A stretch of 25,675 bases of DNA, taken from positions 1 to 25,675 of the IMG/VR virus record IMGVR_UViG_3300045049_000074. One strand, 5' to 3'. The stretch's first letter is position 1, and each line of letters starts with the position of its first letter. Origin of the DNA: a virus. Shown here one piece after another: positions 7,619-14,429 of this stretch. A program made the position numbers and the translations under genes. A model generated the notes under the pieces. It worked only from the letters and a program-made list of their open reading frames with translations. It had not been told where the DNA came from and searched no databases.

Positions 7619-8515
7619 TTACCGCAGCGTGCGTTCCTGCACGAAGTCGGAGAGCAGGTCGAAGCCTTCGGCCATGTTCGCCGACCCGTCGTCAGGCTCG
7701 GCGCCCCGCTTGGCCGGGCCGGAGACCTGGTCGGCCGCGCGCCTCTTGAGCATGCCGGTGATGATCTCCACGGCGGCCGAGTAGATGTCCTCGTGCAGCG
7801 CGTCGCACTGGTCGCCCTGCTGGTGGTTGTACTGCAAGGTGGCGGCGGTGACGGAGGTCGAGGTGACGGCGGTGGGGATGAACGACTCGTCCTGGCCGAA
7901 CGGGGAGCGGATCGTCAGGGTGGTGGCGCCCGCGTAGATGCCGGTGGTGTCGCCCACCGGGATGACGACGTTGTTCCCGGCGGCGACGTTCGCGGTCAGC
8001 GAGGTCAGCGGCCAGCCGTTGACGTAGCTGTACTGCGTCCAGTACCTGCCGTCCGGGCCGCTGATCCGGCCGAACTGGAGCGGCCCCTGCGAGGACTGGC
8101 CGGTGAACGGGTAGGCGAGCACCTTGATCTCGTGCTGCTTGACCTTCACCTGCGAGAAGTCGGTCTGGGTGGACATGTAGGACGGGTCGGAGCCGTACGA
8201 CAGGGCGGTGAGCGCGAGCACGGGGGTGAACGACGGGGTGAGCGTGAGCTGCCCGTAGTGGTCCATCCGTACGTCGTACGCCTCCGTATCGACGGTGGCG
8301 TGCAGCACCCCGCCGGAGGCGCCGTAGCAGAAGCTGTTCATCTCGGCGCTGGCGCGCTGGATGATCCGCCGCAGTTCGTTCTCCTGCGCCAGCGGGGAGC
8401 CGCCGGAGACCAGGTTGTCCACCGGGGTCCCCATCGGTTCCTGCTTGTATAGGCCGGGCGTGATGAAGGGGCGCGTCGGATGGATCGTGGTGACGCCGAC
8501 AGCCGGGGTCGTCAT
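7619..8515 (-). CDS. Probable head-tail connector (adaptor) protein
   Basis: 298 aa. The N-terminal helix (PLAQENELRRIIQRASAEMNSFC) and the C-terminal helices (DALHEDIYSAAVEIITGMLKRRAADQ; MAEGFDLLSDFVQERTLR) resemble gp6/gp15-like adaptors that sit under the portal. Between them is a long beta-rich insertion (roughly residues 65-230) that is larger than in the minimal family. Its position after the head genes and before the tail completion gene agrees. ATG 8515 overlaps the upstream stop as ATGA. An in-frame upstream extension is not needed. Confidence 0.55.
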   Translation of the reverse strand: MTTPAVGVTTIHPTRPFITPGLYKQEPMGTPVDNLVSGGSPLAQENELRRIIQRASAEMNSFCYGASGGVLHATVDTEAYDVRMDHYGQLTLTPSFTPVLALTALSYGSDPSYMSTQTDFSQVKVKQHEIKVLAYPFTGQSSQGPLQFGRISGPDGRYWTQYSYVNGWPLTSLTANVAAGNNVVIPVGDTTGIYAGATTLTIRSPFGQDESFIPTAVTSTSVTAATLQYNHQQGDQCDALHEDIYSAAVEIITGMLKRRAADQVSGPAKRGAEPDDGSANMAEGFDLLSDFVQERTLR

Positions 8516-8826
8516 GTGATCTCCAGGAGGTCAACGCAGCGGACGATGGTCTCCGAGGAGTCCACGATCTTGACCCAGACGTAGTATTGGCCCACCGTCA
8601 GCGCTCCGAAGGCGGACGCCGGGCCGATCTGGAAGGAGACGTAGTTGGCACCCGCCACGGAGGTGAACCAGGTGGCGGCGTGCCAGTCGGACGGGCCGGG
8701 GTTGGCCGTGGACGACATGATCGCCACGAACGCCGAGTCGCCGGTCGGGTTGCCGATCCCGGTGGTGGCCTGCTGGCTCACCGGGTACAGCAGCAGCGGC
8801 GAGGACAGCGAGGACTCGTAGCGCAT
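8512..8826 (-). CDS. Small beta-rich structural protein
   Basis: 104 aa: MRYESSLSSPLLLYPVSQQATTG, then ATWFTSVAGANYVSFQIGPASAFGALTVGQYYVWVKIVDSSETIVRCVDLLEI in short strands. The ending looks like one Ig-like beta sandwich, a fold phages use for surface decoration or fibre contacts. ATG 8826 has GGAGG at ideal spacing. It is the last member of the accessory block before the connector and overlaps that gene by 4 nt. No family recognised. Confidence 0.65.
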   Translation of the reverse strand: MRYESSLSSPLLLYPVSQQATTGIGNPTGDSAFVAIMSSTANPGPSDWHAATWFTSVAGANYVSFQIGPASAFGALTVGQYYVWVKIVDSSETIVRCVDLLEIT

Positions 8827-8837
8827 CGGACCTCCGA

Positions 8838-10697
8838 TCAGGGCCTGGGCCCGAAGATGAAGCGGGACACGGCCCCGCCGATCCGGCCGGACGGCATGGG
8901 CCCGATGCCGCCGATCGCCCGCAGCAGCCGGACGACCGAGGCGGAGCCGCCGATCGTCACCACCGCCAGCACCGTGCGCTCCACGGTGCGGCCAAGGCTG
9001 CCCGCCGCGCCCACCGTGGCGCTCAGGGCGCGGGAGAGTAGGCGCCCGAAGGGCGCGCCCACCTGGACCCGCGCGGCCAGCGTGCGCGCCAGCGAGCGGC
9101 CCAGCGAGCCTGCGGCGGCCACGGTGGCGGACAGTGCGCGGGACAGGCTGCGGCCCACGGAGCCGCCTGCGGTCACGACCGCGACGAACGCCTTGGTGTA
9201 GAAGTGGGTCACGATCGCCGTGGAGGCGGCGGCCACCCGCGCCGCGAACGCCCTGGAGAGCGCCCGCTGGGTGGCTGCGGACGCCTGGAGGGTTGCCAGC
9301 AGCGTGCGGCCGACCGCCCCGGAGCGAGCGGAGGCAGCCGCGACGGCGGCGGACAGCGCGCGGGACGCCTGACGTACCAAAGACGCCCCGGCGCCCACCT
9401 GGCTGAGCAGGATTCGGGTCAGGGCGCGGCCCGCAGAGGCCCCTGAGACGACCCGAGCGGCCCAGGTGCGGGTGAGTCCCCGGCCGTGGGTCGCGGAGGC
9501 CGCCACGGTGGCGCTGAGGGCCCTCGCGAGGCCCCTGGAGAGGGTCGCCGAGGCGGAGACGGGGGCGATGAGCGTCTTCTGGGCCCGGTTCGCGGAGGAA
9601 GCGGCCGCCTGGACGCTGGCCAGAAGGCTGCGGGTGGCCGAACGGGCGTACGAGGACCCGGCGGAGACCTGGGCGGACAGCGTGCGGGACGCCGCGCGGA
9701 CCACCGAGGCTCTGGCGGAGACCGAAGCCAGGATCACCTTGGTGTAGAAGTGCTGCACCTGGGCGAAGGCGGCTGCCGCGACGCTGGCCAGCAGCTTGCG
9801 TGCCACCTGGCGCGCCACCAGGCCGCCCGCAGTGACTTGCGCTGCCAGCGGGCGGCCCAGCGAGCGCCCTATCGCCGCCGCAGTGGCCACCTGCACGACG
9901 ATCGTGCGGGTCAAGCCCCGGACAACCCCGCCCACCGTGTTGACAGTGGCGAGGACCGTGTGGCCCAGCGCCCGCACCGGACTTGCCGCCACGGAGACGG
10001 CAGCGGTCAGGATCTTGGAGACCTGCCCCGAACGCGCCGTGCTCGCGGTGACCTGGGTCAGAAGCGTCCGGGACAGGCCGCGCAGCACACTACCAGACGC
10101 GGACACCTGCGCGAGGAAGACGCGGGGCGGCAGCACGCGGGTGAACAGCCCACCGGCCGTCACCCGCGCCAGGATCGGCCTCTGCACCGTTCTGGTGATT
10201 GCAGAGGCCGCGCTTACTGCGGCCAGTACCGCGCGTCCCAGGCTGCGGGTGACGGCCCCGCCAGCGCTCACGCTGGCCGCCCTCGCCGCCTGCACCTGCC
10301 TGACGACGCTGCCAGCGGCAGCCACGGAAGCCAGGAAGGTACGGGAGTAGAGCTTGACGACCGCCGCCGAGGCGGCCGCTGACACGCTGGCCGCCTTGGC
10401 CACCGCCAGGGCGCGCACGACGAGCGCGACGGCTGCCACGGACGCCAGCTTGACCACCGCCAGCGTCCGGCCCACCGCTCCACCGGCCGCCACGGAGGCG
10501 AGCAGCGGGCGGTTCAGGACCCGTACGACCGCCCCTGCGGCGGTCACGAGCGCCGCCTGGGCCTTCTGACCCTGGCGGACGAACGCGCCGCCCGAGGTGA
10601 CGCTGGCGGCGATGGTCTGCTGCCGCTGCGTGCGGATGACCCGGAAGTAGTCGCCCTCGCGCGGCTTGATGATGAACGCCGGGGGGCGGCGGGCCAT
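8838..10697 (-). CDS. Giant 18-residue-repeat protein, probable virion accessory
   Basis: 619 aa. After a short leader (MARRPPAFIIKPREGDYFRVIRT) almost the whole chain is about 31 imperfect copies of an 18-residue unit. The approximate consensus is L-A-x-V-x-A-x-G/A-S-x-x-R-x-x-x-R-x-L, for example LASVAAAGSVVRQVQAAR and SATVAAAGSLGRSLARTL. Three copies are 20 residues long with an aromatic insert (KLYSRTF, HFYTKVI, HFYTKAF). The chain ends in a Gly/Arg tail. Composition is mostly Ala, Ser, Val, Arg, Gly and Leu. Units differ enough in DNA that this is an old, selected repeat, not a recent tandem duplication. ATG 10697 follows the upstream stop directly, with GGAGGAG. No known family is recognised. 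Location suggests a head or tail appendage or a membrane-active component. Confidence 0.8.
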   Translation of the reverse strand: MARRPPAFIIKPREGDYFRVIRTQRQQTIAASVTSGGAFVRQGQKAQAALVTAAGAVVRVLNRPLLASVAAGGAVGRTLAVVKLASVAAVALVVRALAVAKAASVSAAASAAVVKLYSRTFLASVAAAGSVVRQVQAARAASVSAGGAVTRSLGRAVLAAVSAASAITRTVQRPILARVTAGGLFTRVLPPRVFLAQVSASGSVLRGLSRTLLTQVTASTARSGQVSKILTAAVSVAASPVRALGHTVLATVNTVGGVVRGLTRTIVVQVATAAAIGRSLGRPLAAQVTAGGLVARQVARKLLASVAAAAFAQVQHFYTKVILASVSARASVVRAASRTLSAQVSAGSSYARSATRSLLASVQAAASSANRAQKTLIAPVSASATLSRGLARALSATVAASATHGRGLTRTWAARVVSGASAGRALTRILLSQVGAGASLVRQASRALSAAVAAASARSGAVGRTLLATLQASAATQRALSRAFAARVAAASTAIVTHFYTKAFVAVVTAGGSVGRSLSRALSATVAAAGSLGRSLARTLAARVQVGAPFGRLLSRALSATVGAAGSLGRTVERTVLAVVTIGGSASVVRLLRAIGGIGPMPSGRIGGAVSRFIFGPRP

Positions 10698-11165
10698 CTA
10701 CTCCTCCCACTCCACCGCGATCAGGTAGGCCATGCCGGTGGGGAGCGCGTTGGTGCGGTTGATGAAGCAGAGCCCGTTGGCGGTGCCCAAGGAGCAGACG
10801 AACTCCTCCATGTAGTCCCACGGGAGGTCGACCCCCGACTGGGAGTTGAAGGAGAACTGGAAGTCGTCGTTGGTGGACAGCGTCGGCGGCGTGGCGTACG
10901 CCGAGTTCCACACCGCCCCGGCCGCCGCCGAGTTGGGGTCGAGCTTGGCCGGTGTCATGCCAGCCGTGGGCGTGGTCCCGGCGGTGGTCACCCGGTTGAT
11001 GCCGACAATGAGCTGCTGCGAGGTCGGCGCCGAGGTACCGGCCGTGGTGCCGATGGTGACCCGCCGCAGCTTGTAGCCGTTGTTCGCGGACGCCATCAGC
11101 CAGCCGAAGCCGGTGTTCGCGGCCAGGGCGGTGGCCGAGGTGAGCTGCACGTGGTAGCGCGCCAT
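10698..11165 (-). CDS. Virion-associated protein, beta-rich, unknown
   Basis: 155 aa: MARYHVQLTSATALAANTGFGWLMASANNGYKLRRVTIGT, then a body of short strands and Ser/Thr/Gly loops ending MAYLIAVEWEE. It has no signal peptide and no membrane segment. The pattern fits a small capsid or tail decoration protein of about one beta-barrel domain. ATG 11165 has AAGGAG five bases upstream. It is placed directly before the 18-residue-repeat gene with no gap, so the two products may work together. Function is not assignable from sequence alone. Confidence 0.65.
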   Translation of the reverse strand: MARYHVQLTSATALAANTGFGWLMASANNGYKLRRVTIGTTAGTSAPTSQQLIVGINRVTTAGTTPTAGMTPAKLDPNSAAAGAVWNSAYATPPTLSTNDDFQFSFNSQSGVDLPWDYMEEFVCSLGTANGLCFINRTNALPTGMAYLIAVEWEE

Positions 11166-11174
11166 CGAGACTCC

Positions 11175-11864
11175 TTACCAGCGACCCTGGTACTGGGAGA
11201 TGAAGGGGGGGACGAGGCTGGTCCCGGTGGGTGCCGCCTCGATCGCGTACGAGGCGATGTTCCAGTACGCGGTCGAGAGGGACGAAGTGAACGTGGCTCC
11301 CGACTGGGAGCCGGTGGCGTAGGAGTTGCCCTGGAACTTGGGGCCGCCCGACTCGTTGGTGTTGTCGATCGTCGTCCAGGGCGAGCCGGGCATCGTCACC
11401 GTGAAGCTGGTGGAACCGGCGTCGTCGCCCATCTGCCCGCAGACCACGGTCAGGTCGGTGGACTGCACGCCGGTCAGCGCCGTCGAGGTGAACGAGGCGC
11501 CCGTGGCACCCTTATGGTCGATGCGCGAAGTCCTGATCGGCGTGGAGGTGTTGGCGCCGGAGAAGTTGAGCAGAGTGGCGACGCCGTCGGCGGCCGAGGT
11601 GGTCCAGGAGATGGTGTAGCTCGCTGGCTCCGAGCCGCCCGCGATCTTGTAGAAGGTGGCACCCGCGCTGTCGTTGGAGTCGGTCCAGGACGAGATCATC
11701 GTCGTCCAGCCCGACATGGTGAACGCGGACGAGGCGGAGCTGGTGTTGACCGAGCACACCAGCAGCGAGCCGGACACCACACTGGACGGCTTGTTGATCG
11801 AGATCGAGGTGACGCTGTTGAAGCCGGAGTTCAGGAACGTCCCGGACACGTACGCGACCGCCAT
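11175..11864 (-). CDS. Beta-sandwich structural protein (fibre/adhesin-like)
   Basis: 229 aa, rich in Ser, Thr, Gly and Ala with very few charges. It shows a repeating strand pattern: SGSLLVCSVNTSSASSAFTMSGWTTM, then ATFYKIAGGSEPASYTISWTT, then VATLLNFSGANTSTP, and later LTVVCGQMGDDAGSTSFTVT. The pair of phrases about a value with 'GW-T' and 'Y-K-AG-SEPASYTISW' recurs in beta-sandwich proteins of actinobacterial phages and resembles lectin-like folds. A tail-fibre, head-fibre or receptor-binding role is possible. ATG 11864 has GGAGG four bases upstream. It is the first gene after the hairpin terminator following the GH16 gene. Confidence 0.65.
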   Translation of the reverse strand: MAVAYVSGTFLNSGFNSVTSISINKPSSVVSGSLLVCSVNTSSASSAFTMSGWTTMISSWTDSNDSAGATFYKIAGGSEPASYTISWTTSAADGVATLLNFSGANTSTPIRTSRIDHKGATGASFTSTALTGVQSTDLTVVCGQMGDDAGSTSFTVTMPGSPWTTIDNTNESGGPKFQGNSYATGSQSGATFTSSLSTAYWNIASYAIEAAPTGTSLVPPFISQYQGRW

Positions 11865-11881
11865 GCCGCCTCCACGACGAA

Positions 11882-11901
11882 GGCCCCGCCGAAGCGGGGC
11901 C
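11882..11901 (-). terminator. Hairpin with UUCG tetraloop after the GH16 gene
   Basis: On the minus strand the sequence is GGCCCCGC-TTCG-GCGGGGCC, an 8-bp all-GC-pair stem with the very stable C(UUCG)G loop. It lies between the GH16 stop (11917) and the next ATG (11864). The following bases are TTCGTCG, only weakly U-rich. That is typical of high-GC actinobacterial terminators or partial terminators, which often lack a U-run. Confidence 0.65.
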
Positions 11902-11916
11902 CCTCATCGGATGGCG

Positions 11917-12978
11917 TCACTTCCAGACGCGCACCCAGTCAACCTTCATCGTCACCGGCCCGGACGGCACGTGCGAGTCCTGGCCCATGGTGAAGTCGAG
12001 CACCAGGTACTCGGGGTAGGCGGGCGGGAACTGCGCCGACCACACCAGCCTGCCGTCCCAGTAGAACTGCGTGAACTGCGTCGCCGCGTCCCACTTCACG
12101 CCGTAGGTGTGCCAGCCCGTCATGCCCGTCGGGGCGGTCCAGCCACGGTCGTTGTTGTTGTCGTAGTGGACGTGCGCCGCCGTCTCCGGGGAGCCGGACA
12201 GCCCCTCCACCACGTCAATCTCGCCATGCTGCGGCCACGGCACGTTGTCCGGCCCGTTCAGCCACCAGGCGGGCCACGCCACCGCGTTGCCGTGCCCGTC
12301 GTCCGGCAGGAACACCCGCGCCTCGAAGGAGCCGCCGGTCTGCGCGAACTTGCCGATGCTGTCCACGGCCGCGCCCGTGTACGGCTTGCCGCAGGTGTTG
12401 TCGTGGGTCAGCAGCAGGTTGAGCGTGCCGCCGGACACGGTGACGTGGCTGTGCCCGTAGCAGGCCAGCTCGTCGCTGTTGATCGGCTGCGTGCCGCCGA
12501 ACCAGCCGTTCTCCCACTTGCTGGTGTCCAGCGAGGTGCCGCTGAACTCGTCATCGAACGTCAGCTTCGCGGTGCCGCTCGGGGCCCAGCTCGGCTGCAA
12601 GCCGCCGGAGGGCGGTGTGGTGGTCGCAGACGGGGTCGGCGTCGAGGAGCTGGAGGAAGCGCTCGGCTTCGGCGTAGGAGAGGCCGTAGGCGGCGCCGAC
12701 GAGCCTGCGGTCGGCGTTGCGGAGGGCGTCCGAGACGGTGACACCGTCGGGTGCGGCTTCGGGTGGCACCTGTGCCTCTTCTTCGGCTTCGGCTTCGGAT
12801 GGTGGGCGACGGCCAGCAGCGTGGGCGCGGCCGTGGGTGTCGGAGTCGGCGTTACCGCCGGGGACTGGGAGGCGGTCGCCACCGAGTAGGCGCCGCCCCC
12901 AGCCGCCAGGCAGCTCGCCGCGACCAGGGCGACGACCGCGTTGCGACGCCGCCGGTCGGGGGATCTGCGATGCTTCAT
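11917..12978 (-). CDS. Glycoside hydrolase family 16 beta-glucanase-like enzyme with N-terminal export signal
   Basis: 353 aa. Residues 1-37 look like a Sec signal or signal anchor: basic MKHRRSPDRRRR, then hydrophobic NAVVALVAASCLAAGGGA. Residues 40-125 are a Pro/Thr/Ser/Lys-rich low-complexity linker. Residues ~135-353 form a GH16 domain, with FDDEFSGTSLDTSKWENGW at its start, the active site HGEIDVVEG at 251-259 (E253 nucleophile, D255, E258 acid/base), and a terminal VDWVRVWK strand. GH16 enzymes cleave beta-1,3/1,4-glucans, agar-like or related glycans; the substrate cannot be read here. The gene lies inside the phage structural operon, with only a weak ribosome site before ATG 12978. 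Likely a depolymerase made during infection or attached to virions. The family call is strong, the role is inferred. Confidence 0.9.
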   Translation of the reverse strand: MKHRRSPDRRRRNAVVALVAASCLAAGGGAYSVATASQSPAVTPTPTPTAAPTLLAVAHHPKPKPKKRHRCHPKPHPTVSPSRTPSATPTAGSSAPPTASPTPKPSASSSSSTPTPSATTTPPSGGLQPSWAPSGTAKLTFDDEFSGTSLDTSKWENGWFGGTQPINSDELACYGHSHVTVSGGTLNLLLTHDNTCGKPYTGAAVDSIGKFAQTGGSFEARVFLPDDGHGNAVAWPAWWLNGPDNVPWPQHGEIDVVEGLSGSPETAAHVHYDNNNDRGWTAPTGMTGWHTYGVKWDAATQFTQFYWDGRLVWSAQFPPAYPEYLVLDFTMGQDSHVPSGPVTMKVDWVRVWK

Positions 12979-12990
12979 CCCGCCAGGCTA

Positions 12991-13647
12991 TCAGGACGCG
13001 GTGAACTGCACCTGGAAGGTGGTCTGGAGGGAGTCTCCGGAGTTCAGCGCCAGGGAGGTGAACGAGGCGTGCGCGAACAGGTCGCCGTTGGAGACGGCGG
13101 TGACGCCGGGCGGGTTGCCGCCGGTCACCGTGTCGTTCTGGGCGATGGTGGAGATCGCGGACGTGCCGTTCTGGGCGCGGGTCACGGTCAGCGTATTGGT
13201 GCTGATGCTCGTGATCTTCATGACCTCGGAGCGGATCTGGATGTACTCGTTGGCGGCGAAGTTGGCGCCTGACGCCACGATCACCGTGGTGCCCGAGGTC
13301 GAGCCGATGACACCCGAGGAAGCCTGCACCGAGTCCACGGCGGTCGGCTTCGTGGTCTGCGGCACCATGAACACCTCGCCGATGTTGCGCGCGGCGGAGG
13401 CGGTGATGGTGAACACCGTCTGGTAGGTGTCGTTCGTGGTGGTGGTCGTCACGATCGAGGAGGTGCCCGACACGCGCGCCTCCGGCGCCTCGGTGAACGG
13501 CGCCACGTCGGTGACGGCGGCGGACACGGCAGCCGGGTTGGTGCCCCAGCCGCCCACCTTCGGTTCGTTGAGCGAGCCCGCGTTCGCACCCAGCCGGTTG
13601 CTGATGTACTCCAGGCCCTTGTAAGAGACGTGACCGGTTCCGGCCAT
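12991..13647 (-). CDS. Structural protein downstream of capsid genes, unknown
   Basis: 218 aa: MAGTGHVSYKGLEYISNRLGANAGSLNEPKVGGWGTNP, then beta-rich Thr/Ser/Val segments (TTTTTNDTYQTVFTITASAARNIGEVFMV; GTTVIVASGANFAANEYIQIRSEVMKITSISTNTLTVTRAQNGT) and a final strand SGDSLQTTFQVQFTAS. The phrase 'YIQI-SEVM-ITSI--NTLTV-RAQ-GT' occurs in many phage virion proteins with a small barrel subdomain. A head decoration or fibre role is plausible. ATG 13647 has AGGAG with good spacing, 3 nt after the upstream stop. Confidence 0.65.
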   Translation of the reverse strand: MAGTGHVSYKGLEYISNRLGANAGSLNEPKVGGWGTNPAAVSAAVTDVAPFTEAPEARVSGTSSIVTTTTTNDTYQTVFTITASAARNIGEVFMVPQTTKPTAVDSVQASSGVIGSTSGTTVIVASGANFAANEYIQIRSEVMKITSISTNTLTVTRAQNGTSAISTIAQNDTVTGGNPPGVTAVSNGDLFAHASFTSLALNSGDSLQTTFQVQFTAS

Positions 13648-13650
13648 GCG

Positions 13651-13848
13651 CTACTCCTGTACCGCGCGGTTCGCCGCGCGGATGCGTCGGGCGGCCAGCC
13701 TGGAACCGATCCAGCGCCACCAGTGGTTCTTGAGAGGGTTGTGGTAGTGGGCCGCTACCACTCCCAGGTCGTGCTCGCTGCCATCGGCGCGGATCGCCTT
13801 GAGCCGCACCTCGGTGTTGTGCGGGAGGTTGATGGGAAGCTCACTCAT
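13651..13848 (-). CDS. Small basic protein, unknown
   Basis: 65 aa from the ATG at 13848 (MSELPINLPHNTEVRLKAIRADGSEHDLGVVAAHYHN, then a Trp/Arg-rich tail WWRWIGSRLAARRIRAANRAVQE). A longer form from 13878 would lie inside the upstream gene. The 13848 start has GGGAGGG upstream and overlaps the previous stop by 8 nt, so it is preferred. The N-terminal part looks like a beta hairpin domain; the C-terminal helix is amphipathic and basic with three Trp. No family recognised. Confidence 0.6.
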   Translation of the reverse strand: MSELPINLPHNTEVRLKAIRADGSEHDLGVVAAHYHNPLKNHWWRWIGSRLAARRIRAANRAVQE

Positions 13849-14107
13849 CGCCGCCCTCCCGCCCGCACGCGCCGCCACACCGGCCGCACGTCTTGAAGTA
13901 GGAGCCGTAGCCGCAGTCCGCGCACCGGAAGCCGATGTCCCGGCGGGTGGTTCCGGCCATCGACGGGTAGAACCCGCCCCCCTTGGCCATGACGGCGGCG
14001 TCCGACTCCGTCATGTGGAAGATGCCGCCCTTGTCACGCTTGTAGGTGATGCCGGACGGCCCCGTGCACTCGGCGACGTTCTCGCCCTGCGCGCAGACCT
14101 TGACCAT
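13841..14107 (-). CDS. Cys-rich, probably zinc-binding head-region protein
   Basis: 88 aa. Cys residues at 5, 14, 62, 65, 74, 77 and 81 include two CxxC pairs (CADC and CGRC) spaced like a zinc ribbon near the C-terminus. The centre is GGIFHMTESDAAVMAKGGGFYPSM. Proteins of this type commonly follow the capsid gene in actinophages, but no role is established from sequence. ATG 14107 has AGGAG eight bases upstream and lies 3 nt after the previous stop. Confidence 0.7.
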   Translation of the reverse strand: MVKVCAQGENVAECTGPSGITYKRDKGGIFHMTESDAAVMAKGGGFYPSMAGTTRRDIGFRCADCGYGSYFKTCGRCGGACGREGGDE

Positions 14108-14110
14108 GGA

Positions 14111-14374
14111 TCAGGCTCCTGTGAGATAGGTGACCGTTCCCCGCCCGTGCGGCGAGATGGCGTACAGGGTGGCCGGGGTGGCGCCGATCGTGAGGACGAA
14201 CCCCTGCCCAGGCTTGAGATAGGCCCCCGTGGCGGGGGTGACACCGGAGGCACCCAGGTAGATGTCGGTGTAGCCGCCGTTGGAGACGTAGACGGAGGAC
14301 GAGGCGGCCGGGGTGACCACGGCCACAGCCGTGGAGCCCGAGACGGACACCTGTCCGGAGGAGAAGGTAGCCAT
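14111..14374 (-). CDS. Possible head decoration protein
   Basis: 87 aa, almost all beta by eye: MATFSSGQVSVSGSTAVAVVTPAASSSVYVSNGG, then TDIYLGASGVTPATGAYLKPGQGFVLTIGATPATLYAISPHGRGTVTYLTGA. Small beta-barrel proteins of this size immediately after the capsid gene are often decoration proteins that stabilise the shell. The phrase 'VYVSNGG-DIYLG--GVTP-TG--L-PG' is a recurring phage pattern. ATG 14374 has GGAGG at 4 nt. It is separated from the capsid stop by a perfect 12-bp hairpin, which may set the ratio between the two. Confidence 0.6.
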   Translation of the reverse strand: MATFSSGQVSVSGSTAVAVVTPAASSSVYVSNGGYTDIYLGASGVTPATGAYLKPGQGFVLTIGATPATLYAISPHGRGTVTYLTGA

Positions 14375-14389
14375 GTGGCCTCCGGGGAG

Positions 14390-14421
14390 GGCCCCGCCCC
14401 CGGAGTAGTGGGGGCGGGGCC
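14390..14421 (-). terminator. Perfect 12-bp hairpin after the major capsid gene
   Basis: The arms are 14390-14401 (GGCCCCGCCCCC) and 14410-14421 (exact reverse complement), with an 8-nt loop. It sits 8 nt past the capsid stop and before the ribosome site of the next gene. There is no U-run on the minus strand. It is most likely a partial terminator or an mRNA-stabilising 3' hairpin for the abundant capsid message. Confidence 0.7.
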
Positions 14422-14429
14422 GCCAGGGA

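Noticed and set aside
8838-10697. CRISPR array or recent tandem DNA repeat
   Set aside because: The periodicity is in the protein (18 residues); DNA units are too diverged and have no spacers.
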